From IMG/VR virus record IMGVR_UViG_3300044568_003751, positions 1 to 64,000 of that record: a stretch of 64,000 nucleotides of DNA; one strand, written 5' to 3'. Source of the stretch: a virus. Position 1 is the stretch's first letter, and every line of letters starts with the position of its first letter. Shown here in pieces: positions 1 to 12,000 of this stretch. Below the pieces are notes generated by a model. It saw only the letters and a list, made by a program, of their open reading frames with translations. It was not told where the DNA came from and ran no database searches. A program made the translations under genes and the position numbers.

Positions 1-2
1 TT

Positions 3-3000
3 GAAGGCTCGCGAGTTATATTTGCTGCGGATGAAGATGCAGATGTACGCAACAAAATTTACGTGGTCAGTTTTGCCACACCTGATACCATTGCACCGTT
101 GATACCACAACCAATTATTGTGTTGACCGAAGCAGCAGATGGTGCAGTTGAGATAGATGAATCAACAGTATGTATCAACGGTGACACCAGTGCTGGATTT
201 ACGTTCTGGTATGATGGAATTGACTGGATTCAAGCACAACAAAAAACTTCAGTACAACAAGCACCGTTGTTCGACATATACGACACAGATGATGTGAGTT
301 TTGGCGATGCAGTCAAGTATCAGTCTACAGATTTTGTTGGTTCCAAATTGTTTAGTTATGCAGTAGGTGATACAACCATACTTGATCCAGTGTTGCAATT
401 CCCATTACAATATTTGAATATCAACAACGTGGGTGACATTGTGTTCAACAACAATCTCTATGTTGACACATTCACTTTTACCACAGACAATGTCAGCACG
501 GTGACAGCTATCAGTTCAGGTTCCGTAAGACAATATCAAACTCGTACCACATATACCAAGCTTCTTGGCTGGCAAACTGCTATCACTGAACAACAAATTT
601 ATCAACAATTTAAATTTACATACACCCAACAAACTCTTTTGCTGGACATCGCGGTCACTGCTCAAACATCAATTGCGGTGCCAGTAATAAAAATATATGT
701 TGGCAGTCAATTTATTCAACCCAGCAAGTATACCTATACTGTGGGAACGGACAGTACGACCATTGTGTTGAACGACACTTATGTGCCTACTGACATCATT
801 GAAGTGCTTGTGATCAGTGATCAAACCAGCAAAGTTGCATTCTATCAGGTGCCTGATAATTTACAAAATAATCCTCTCAACGAAAACAGTCCAGCATTTA
901 CACTGGGCACAATTCGCACACATTATCAAAGCATTTGCGAAAATCTTTTGGAGTTGACTGGCCCAATCAACGGTGCAAATAACAGTAGAGATCTTGGTAA
1001 TATTATTCCTTACGGTCAAGAGATCCTGCAACAGAGTTCTCCATTGACCTTGGCTGGCTATTTCATGCGCAGTGACAGTTACAATATATTTGCATCATTA
1101 CAATACAACAGTAGAGAATATATCAAATTCAAAGCTCAAATGTTGGACGCAGTGTTGACTCAAAATAACATTGCATTCAAAACCACAGCCACTATTCTTG
1201 ATCAGGCCATTCAAGACATCACGTTGGGCAAATTGGAAAGTCAACCGTTTTACTGGAGTGACATGTTGCCACAAGGTATCACTGCGTACAGCAACAGTTA
1301 CACTGTGGGATTTACCACAATAGCCACATTTGACACTGTGCAGACATACAATTACGCATCAGCAAATTATCTTGGACTTTGTGTATATCTGAATAATGAT
1401 ATTTTGGTTAGAGATCGAGATTATGTTGTGGCCACTGACGGCCCACGATTGACCATATTGGACTCGCTTGCCAGTGGCGATGTAGTAACAATCAACGAAT
1501 ACAGTGCCACTTACGGCAATTTTGTGCCCAACACCCCCAGCAAAATGGGACTGTATCCAAAATACGAACCAGAAATCACAATCTTGGTAACTTCAAACGG
1601 AACCGGTGAATTTATTATCGGACATGATGGAAGCCAAACTCCGGTATTTGGAGACATCAGAGATCAAGTGTTGTTGGAGTTTGAAACAAGAATCTACAAC
1701 AACATCAAACAAGATGATAATCCAGTACCACTCACTATAGAAAATGTTTTGCCAGGACAATTCCGCGACACAGGATATACCTTTGAAGAAATCAATACCA
1801 TCTTTGGTACAGATCTCTTGAGTTATCTTGGCTGGAACAAATTAAACTTCAAAGAACAAACATTCAGTGCCACAAATGAGTTTACCTGGAATTATAGCAA
1901 TACCACCAATCGACTCAACAATGAAAATCTACTGGGTGCCTGGCGCGGCATATATCGCTATTTTTACGACACTCAACAGCCAAGTTATGCTCCTTGGGAA
2001 ATGCTGGGATTCTCCATAGAGCCCACCTGGTGGCAGGATAGCTATGGTCCAGCTCCGTACACTCAAGACAACTTGGTACTATGGGATGATTTAGAAGCCG
2101 GTCTTGTGGCAGATCCTGTGGCTCCTTATTACAAGCCCAACTATGCAAGACCTGGATTGACTTCAGTCATACCCACCGGTGGTGAAGGAGAATTACTCAG
2201 CCCCCAAAACAGTGTGGTGGGCGGTTCTGTGTTGAATCAGAGTCTCAACGCAAAATATCAAAAGAGTTGGGCCATTGGTGATGGTGGACCAGTTGAAGCT
2301 TCCTGGTGGAACAGTTCTTCATATCCGTTTTCTGTCATGCATGTGTTGGCAGTTACTCGTCCTGCCAAGTTCTTTGCACTGTTTGCTGATCGTGATCTTT
2401 ATAAATTCAACGCAGATTACGATCAATACCTTTACAACAATCGCTACCGACTGGATGCCAATGGTATAGAAGTTTATGGTGGAGAATTAAATGCATCAAC
2501 AGGTGTGACAACTCCAGTCAGCAAAGCCAGTTATATCAATTGGATTGTGGACTACAATAGACAAACTGGTGTGGATTCAACCAATCTGTTGACCGCAGAT
2601 CTCAAAAGTTTAGACGTGAGATTGTGTTACAGAATGGCCAGTTATTCTGACAAACAGTATGTGAAATTGGTGACTGAAAAATCCAGTCCCAACAGTGTGA
2701 ACACAACCTTGACCATACCCGATGAAAGTTACAATATATTGTTGTACAAAAATCAACCGTTTGATCAAATCAAGTACAGCAGTGTGGCGGTACAAAAAGT
2801 CAGCGGTGGTGGATATGCAGTGTTTGGATATGGCACCACACAACCCTATTTTGAAATATTACAAAGTCAAGCGGTGGGCAAATTGCAAGAATACAGTTCC
2901 GGCGGCATAACTGTGCGTGTTCCAACTTTCTATACTGACAGTGTGGTGCAGGTTCCTTATGGATTTGTGTTTGTAAATGAAACCGCGGTGAGTGATTTCT

Positions 3001-6000
3001 TGCTTAGCTACGGTAAATTGTTAGAAGATCAAGGATTGACATTCACAGATCAGGTAAATGGATATGTGTTGGACTGGCCACGAATGGTAAATGAATTTTT
3101 ATACTGGAGCCAACAAGGTTGGGGAACCAATTCACTTATCAATTTGAATCCGTTGGCCGGTGGGCTTACTGTGACTCGTGCTGGCGCGGTGGTTGACAGC
3201 ATTGTGACTGAAACAAGTGAAAATTTGTTGTTGGATCAGAACTCAAATGAGATACCAACACGAACACTTAATGTTGTGAGACTTGGAAATACCTTTACTA
3301 TACAACCGTTAAGTACTCAAAGTATCAGTTATGTCAATTTGCGATTTACTAACTTCGAACACATGCTGGTGTTGAGTAATAGGAGCACCTTTGGTGACCT
3401 GATATATGATCCGGTTACTGGTGCACGGCAAAATAGATTGAAGCTGGTGGCGGTGACAACCAATGACTGGAATGGTAGTGTAGATACTCCAGGATTTATT
3501 TTGAATCAAGACAATGTTCAAGAATGGACTGGCCTGCGTGGTTATAGCAAAGGTGAAATTGTCAAGTACAAAAATGTGTATTGGTCAGCATTGACCATAG
3601 TGCAACCCAGTGCTAACTTTGACTTCAACGTTTGGACACAAAGCGACTACAGTCAAATTGAACTTGGACTACTGCCTAATCTGGCCAACAAAGCAGATCA
3701 ACTGGCCAACAGCTACAACATAAATTCAGCCAATATTGAGACAGACAACGATCTTTTGAGTTATGGATTGATTGGATTCAAACCTCGACAGTACCTGGCT
3801 GCATTGAATCTTGATGACGTGAGTCAAGTAAATGTGTATCGACAATTTTTGGGAACCAAAGGTACTCGTCAAGCCACCGATTTATTCAAATCTGCTAATC
3901 TTGGAAAAGAATCTGCAGACTACTCAATCTACGAAAATTGGGCTGTGCAACGGGCTGTGTACGGAGCCAATGCCAACCGTAGTTTCCTTGAACTACGATT
4001 GGATAGAGCATTACTCAGCGCCAACCCAAGCCTGGTTCAAGTGACAGTACCACAACAAGCAAGTGCAGCAGACCAACAGATATTTTTAGAAAATGTATGG
4101 CGCTCAAGCCGTGCTTTGACCAGCACAAGTATTTTACCAACCACAACCGAACTACCCACTGACACAGCCTTACCTGGTGCTGGATATGTGAACCTGGAAG
4201 ACGTTGACATCACGGTGTTCGACATCACAGACACTGCAAGTCTTGCGGCCAACCTTGATTCTATCCAGGTGGGTACCAGTATATGGGTGGCCAAGATCAA
4301 CGACTACGATTGGAACATTTATCGCGCACGATCAGTACCAGGACAAATTCAGCATGTTTGTGACAACTTGAATGGAACCAGCCGGGTAATCTTTAGTGGA
4401 CAGCATGGACTGGTCACTGGTGACAAATTGATTATCAAGGGATTTGATAGCGAAATCAACGGCGTGTATCAAGTGCTTGGTGTTCCCAATCTCAACACTG
4501 TGAACATAGCATTTGCATTTACCAGTGATCGTGCAGTTGCAAATGGCACAGGAATTGGACTTACATTGCAAACCGCGCGGGTAGCACAAGCCAGTGATAT
4601 TGCTCAGTTGCCGTTGGCTCTGGATACATTGCCACTGTCAAAAGTTTGGGTAGATAACAATGGATATTCACTTTGGGAAGTGCTGGAAAAAAACAATGTG
4701 TTCTCAAGTGTGGTAGAATTAAGCCCTGAATTATTGGATGCCAGCGAACAATATGGTGCAAGTGTAGCACAAGCTCAAAACAGATTGGCTGCTTTTGTGG
4801 GTAGTCCGCGTTATGGATTCAGTTCAGGAATTTCAAAAGGCGCTGTTTATGTTTATTTAAAAAGTTTCAGTGATCAATATGTACCGGTAAGCCCACTGGG
4901 CAACGGCGATGCTATACTGACATTGGATGCAACAGGAGTAAGAGGATACGGCAACGCAGTGGATTTTGGCAATCAAAACTGGGCAGTAGCAGGGGCCAGT
5001 GCAAGTTTTGGCGCCGCTGGCCAAGTTGATAATGGATACGCATGTGTGATATTCCGCGACCCAGTGTTGGCAGTTCCTGATTCTATTCCGTTTGCACAAT
5101 GGCAGTTGCTCACACAACCCGCAGGATATGGCACTTTGTTGACTGGCGCAGGTGAATTTGGCTACAGTGTGGCCATGAGTTTGGATGAACGTTGGATGTA
5201 TATCGGAGCTCCAGGTCTAAACAGCGTACATGCCTATGGGTATCATGATTGGCAAAATCAAGTAATCAAAGTCACAGGTGATGGGGTCACTACTGTTTAC
5301 ACCATTGACAACACAATTCAAATCAACAATGACTATCAACTCAAGGTAACCTTGAACGGTCAAGTGCAGACGGTGGTTACTGATTACACTATAGATGCAA
5401 GTTTTAGCACAGTTACCTTTCTTACCACGCCAGGAGTGACTGCAGCAGGCAGTTTTGTTCCTGGACAATCATACTCTATTTTGACTGTGGGAACAACAGA
5501 CTTTGTGGCCATTGGTGCCAGTGCCAACACTGTGGGAGTTGAATTTATAGCTACCGGTACAGGTTCTGGAACTGGCACTGCTCTTGTGCCCACATTGATT
5601 GAATTTTCTCGCTATAACAGTTTTCAAATTCCATACACAGCAGTGACTTACAATCTCGACGATGATATCAACAACGATGGAAACAGAGTTGGATTGTTTA
5701 CTGCTACCAACATATATTCATTTAGTATCACTCTAAATGGTGATTTGTTGCGTCCCAATATTGATTACACGTTTGCAGGAACCACAGTGACATTTATCGT
5801 GGCTCTCACAAGTATTGATATTGTTGTGGTCAACGCCAAGGGATATTTTGAATATGTTGCCACCATTGATTCCAGTTCTGTTACAGGTGGATTAACAGCT
5901 GGTGACAGGTTTGGACAAAGTGTTTCATGTTCTACAGATGGTCGTCAAGTGTTGATTGGCACATCCAATCGCACTATAGATGGAGAAGTTGAAGCAGGCA

Positions 6001-9000
6001 CAGTGTATGTGTTTGATCGCAATGTGCAAAAATTTATTTGTGCAACCACTGCAGCCAACACCAACTTTACAGTGTTGGGTGGCACACCAACTGCTCCAGT
6101 CAGTGTGATAGTGAACAATGAATTTTACATAAATGAAACCGATAGCGTGATTGGAGCTGACAACTCATTCACAACAAATGCAGCCATAGTCACAGTGGCA
6201 GGTACTTTGCAAGTTGGAGATGTGGTTGAAATTGAAACAAATCAATTCCAACAGCAACAGCAAGTTGATCAACATGTGGTTGCAGAATTTTCAAACTTTG
6301 GCCAGGCTGTGGATATGTGCAGTAACAATTGCAGTTTGTATGTGGGTGCGCCACAAAGCAGCCAACAGACTTTTAAAGGTGGTGTGGTTGAACGTTTTGT
6401 TAACCAAAGCCGTGTGTATGGCACCTTGGCCTGCGGCAACCCATTTGGCACATTGACCCCTGGTAATACCCTACGAGTGAACAATCAAGACGTGGTGGTG
6501 CCAGGAGCTTGGTCTTCGGCCACAGCTTATAATGCAAACACAGTGGTTTATAACACCAGCGGCGCCACAACTGTCATTTATGTTTCTCTGCAGTACACTC
6601 CATCTTCTACAATATTAACCAACACAGCCTATTGGTTGCAAGTTGATTCAACCACAGTATCAGCGTCGGTGAGTTATCGTACCTTAGCCGCACAAATCAA
6701 CGCAACTGTTTCTAATGTGATAGCAGTTGTGGATGATCACGGACATCTTACCATATCAACCAAGAACCTAGCTGCGGCGCCTGAATATGACAAATTACAG
6801 ATAGCACCCGGTAGTGTGGGCACTGCATTCCAGACTATTGCATTTGAAACATTTGCATGGACTCAAACAATCACCAGTCCTTATGCTGTGCAATATGCAG
6901 GATTTGGCAGTGCTATCAGTATTGACGACACAGCTATTAATCTTGTGGTCGGAGCACCACGTGGCAGTCTATATCTTGAAACAGAATTTGATGATGGAAC
7001 GACCTTCTTTGATGCTGGTAGTACTATTTTCTTCTCTTTGATAATCCAAAGTGGTGCAATTTATACATTTGACTATTTGCCCAGTAGTTCGTTGGTAGTA
7101 ACTAATCCTGGCCAGTTTGTGTTTGGCCAACAAATCAACAACTCCCAGGTAAGTTCATATGACACGTTTGGTACCTCTGTCAATTACACATCAGGAGTGC
7201 TCATGGCCGGGGCACCCAAAAATGACAACGGCGATAGCGATGCTAATTTTGGTGCTGTGTTTGTGTTTGACAACCCGGACAATTTGCCAGTGTGGACCGT
7301 GATACAGATTCAACAACCCACAGTTGATATACGTCTGTTGAACAGTGTGTTTTTGTATGATAGTATTACCAGCGCAAGAACAAAGTTTTTGGATTTTATC
7401 AACCCATTACAAGGCAAAATACTGGGTGCCGCTCGTGCCAATATTGATTATATTGGTGCAGTGGATCCAGCCGCATACAATGTTGGGGGAGTGAATCTCA
7501 AAGGTACCACGTGGTTTGAGGATCATGTGGGAGAAGTTTGGTGGGACACTAGCACTGTGAGGTTCATTGATCCGAATCAAGATTCAATAGTGTACGCCAG
7601 TCGACGATGGGCTCAGCTGTTCCCAGGAAGTCAAGTGGATGTTTACCAATGGATACGTAGCACAACGCCTCCGTCATTGTACGCAGGCGAAGGCGTTCCA
7701 CAAAACACACTGTCCTACACAGTAAACTCAAATCTGTCCCAAGATGGAACATTTGCCACCTACTATTATTTCTGGGTGCGAGGCATCACAGTCACCGCTA
7801 CACAACTGGGCAAAACATTACCAGCAAGTACAGTGGCATCATATATTGCTGATCCCAAGGCCAGTGGCATTGCTTACCTGGCTCCAATAAATGCCAGTAC
7901 CATTGCACTATACAACAGTGCCGATGACATTGAGGCCAACGACACGGTGATCAGTATTGAGTATGATCGTGAATTGACCACAGACAACGTTCACGTAGAA
8001 TATGAACTAATTCCGCAAGACCGCGCAGATGGATTTTTAAGCGACAGTTTGTATCGTAAACTGCAAGACAGTTTCTGTGGAGTAGACACATTTGGCAATA
8101 AAGTTCCTGATCCCAACCTAGGACCAGCAGAACGTTATGGGGTACAATTCCGGCCGCGCCAGTCTATGTTCATAGACCGTTTCTCAGCATTGGAAAATTA
8201 TTTGGTTCGAGCCAACACCGTGTTGGCCCAATACCCAATTAGCGAAACAAGATCCTTTAGCCTACTAAACAGCAGTGAACCTATTCCAGTTGAGTCAGAA
8301 ACAATCAATGCAGGAAGTTTTGTTGTGGGCAATACCTACACAATTTTCACTGTGGGAACAACAGACTTCACACTTATAGGTGCCGCTTCAAACACTGTGG
8401 GAGTAGAGTTCTTGGCCACCGGTGCAGGCACAGGAACAGGCACGGCTGTGATAACAAATTGGAATCTACAAGTTGCTAACCTAGAACAACTGGGATTCCA
8501 AACTCCAATTTGGTCTAATACCAGTGGACCAATACCATTGGGATACAAATATCTTGTTACCACTGACAGCAGCAATCGTGGTCTATGGACAATTTACACT
8601 GTGCAAAACAGCGATACCTTGGCAAACACAAGAGTATTGACCTTGACAAAACTACAAGGTTTTAACACACCAGATTATTGGAGTTATATCGACTGGTACC
8701 GTCCTGGATACAATTCCAGTACCAAGGTTGTGGCTGAGGTCAACACATATTCAGCTCTGGCAACCTTGACTGTGGCCATTGGCAGCAGCGTCAAAGTCAC
8801 TGCTAACGCACAAGGCAAATTTGAAATTTATTTACTTACCGATCTAGGCTATGAACGAGTGGCACTGGAGGACGGAACAATTGAATTTTCTGAAGAATTA
8901 TGGGACTACGCTGTAGGACGTTTTGGATTTGACGTTGAAGTGTTTGATGCTCAATATTTTGATCAAGAACCAGTAAAAGAAACAAGAAAAATTATTCAAG

Positions 9001-12000
9001 CTATTAATGAAGAATTGTTGATAGACGATCTTGGTGTACAACGCAACAAAGCTCTGGTTTTGATGTTTGACTATGTGTTGAGTGAATCTCTAGCACCAGA
9101 GTGGTTGGTCAAGACCAGTTTGATTGACGTGGATCACAACATAAGACAGTTGATTCCATATCAAAATTACCTGGTTGACAATCAAGAATTTGTAGAAGAT
9201 TATATTCAAGAAGTCAAGCCATATCATGTGAGCGTGAGAGAATTCAATTTGAAATACACTGGATTTGATGAATTTTTTGGAGATATTGCAGATTTTGATG
9301 TGCCGGCCTATTACAACACATCCTTAGAGATACCCAAATTTACCAGTCCAATACTGTTGCCTTATGATCAGGGCACTGCATTTGGTTCGCCAACCAATAT
9401 CGAAAGTGATTTACCAGCAACCAGTGCAGTCTGGACCACCTGGCCCTGGAGTCAGTGGTACAACAATCACCTGTTGCAACTGGACAGTGTCACAGTCATT
9501 TCCGGCGGATCAGGATACACTGAACCACCTGTGGTGATAATCACCGGCGATGCATTGGTACCAGCTCAAGCCACCGCACTGATCAACAGTGCCGGGCAGG
9601 TGGTGTCAGTATCAGTAACCAGTGCAGGTTCTGGATACAGTCAAACACCTGTTGTGACATTTGACGGTGGTAACGGCACGGCTGCTCAAGCCTACGCTCG
9701 AATGACCAATGATCTTGTGAGAAGCATACGCACAGTGATCAAGTACGATCGTTTTCAATATTTTAGTAATGTTCAAACGTGGAGTACAGACGGAACCTAT
9801 CAAGATGGTCAGTTGGTACGCTATGAAAATCGTGTGTGGCAAGCCACATCCGCTGATTCAACAGCAGTGGTTGGCCCGTCGTTTGATCTAGAAGATTGGA
9901 CTGAGATTGCACCTAGTGCACTAACCGGTGTTGATCGTACCATGGGTTATTATCAACCGGGTGTTAATCAACCAGGACTTGAGTTGCCACTCTTGATTGA
10001 CGGAGTTGACTATCCAGGTGTTCAAGTTTATGGAAATTATTTCTCGGGTACCCCATTGGCCTTAGATGCAGTGTACTCCAGTGAATTCACAGACACTGGT
10101 CTAGGAACATTACCCACAGATATCAATGTTGAAGGTGGCGAATTCGTTGGCTTGTATGAAGGTCATGCACCGGAAGAATTAGTGAATGGTGCAGAATTTG
10201 ACACACTTGATTTCCGTGTTTACACACGTCCAGGTGCAGACTGGAACAGAGACGGGCATGGATTCCAATGGAGCACTATTCGTTACACATACGAACCTGC
10301 TATTGCCACTGATTATAGTTGGGCAGGACTTGTAGAAAATCCTGTTCAGGTGCTGGTCAGTAATGTGACCACAGGTCTTGACCTTGCGGTTGATATAGAT
10401 TACACAGTTGATTGGGTCAACCAAACAGTTGCATTGCTCACAGCCGTAGTGGAAGATGTTTTCCAAATCAGCGTGTATGAACTGGGCGGTGGAAGTCAAT
10501 TGTATCGTGAAAATTACATTGGTGGAGACATTGGAGAAACTGTGGTGGTTCCTGTAAACTCGGCAGAAATTACCAGTATTGCTGTGTTTGTTAATGGTGA
10601 GAATGTTGGCAGTGTGACCTGGGAACCCTATGCCGACAGCACTGTCTGGAACACCGCCAACAGTTACAACAAATTAGCGGTGGTGAATAACAATGGTGAT
10701 TATTACCGTGCGTTGCAAGATGTACCGATTGGCACTGCAATCTCCAACACATTGTACTGGTTTGAATTTGTTCCGGCCCAGCAAAGTCTAGTGGATTTTG
10801 GCACAGAGTATGGTGCCACAGACGGCGTGGCCATTGTGGTTTTTGGTACTTATACCGTTGATGCCGGCAACTTTGTGATTGGAAAATCATACACGATTAC
10901 CACTATTGGTACCACTAACTGGGTCTCTATTGGGGCGTCATCTGCCGCAGTAGGTGTGAGTTTTGTGGCCACTGGCACAGGAACTGGCACAGGGCAGGCA
11001 TCTAGTGCATACTCATGGTCAACCCCACAAACACAAATTGTCATAGTGAATGCTGACACAGCTGCATCGAAAAATATCACCATGACCAATAGTGTGCAAG
11101 GATCCAATCCTGCCAATGCTGTGGTCACACGCAATGGTTTGAGATTGAGACCACCGGCTGGAATTGAATGGATTGGAGATGATTCTACTATCGGTAGTTA
11201 CCCATTACCACAACGTCTTGGATTCAGCCAGTCGTTAATTTTTGCCCCCAGTGAAGTTAGTGTGTGGGTAGATAACATTTTGCAAAATCAAATTGTGGGA
11301 CCTAGCCCCGGTACATACACAGTCACTGCCTATGATGGCACCGAAACTCGTGAAGTTTTATTTGTTACACCGCCACCTAGCGGATCAAGAATATTAATTT
11401 CTGTGTCAACTTTGGCAGATTATGTGATTGTGGGTGAGCAATTACAAATCACTGCTACTGTAAACATCAACGATGTGTTTGCAATAACCACCTGGAACGA
11501 TACTGCTCAACAATTTCCTTTGACCTTGGTTTTTGTTGGACCGGTAACTCAAGGATTCACAGTCACAGAAGGATATGACAACACAGTTTATGATCCATTG
11601 TTTGTTGATGGCGCTGGGACAGGAACCTACCCAGCTGGACAATTTATAATAGGTAACACTTATACTATTTTAACTGCTGGAGATACTGACTTTGTTGCCT
11701 TAGGTGCTGCCAATAACATTCCAGGAACTGTGTTTATTACAACCGGTATTGGTTCTGGCACAGGAACTGCCACCGGAACCACCACTGTTAGAAGTTCTGC
11801 AACTGATGCTTTTAATAATACAGCTGGATCATATGATTTTTCAATAGGTGTTTCTGAAAACATCAATGATTTTTATCTGCAAAGAAGTTTCAACAATGCC
11901 AGTCGACTATGGGTAACACTGGATGGAGAAAGACTGTTTGAGGGAGTGGATTACACTGTGCAAGGTGACTATTTGGTCCTAGCCAGTGGTGTAATTGGAC

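Noticed and set aside
63-65. GTG at 63 as the true start of the giant gene
   Set aside because: The frame is open to base 3 with plausible protein sequence, and no ribosome-binding site precedes the GTG.
10179-10499. Minus-strand frame of 106 codons opposite the giant structural gene
   Set aside because: A chance frame antisense to a continuous coding sequence; no motif, no promoter.
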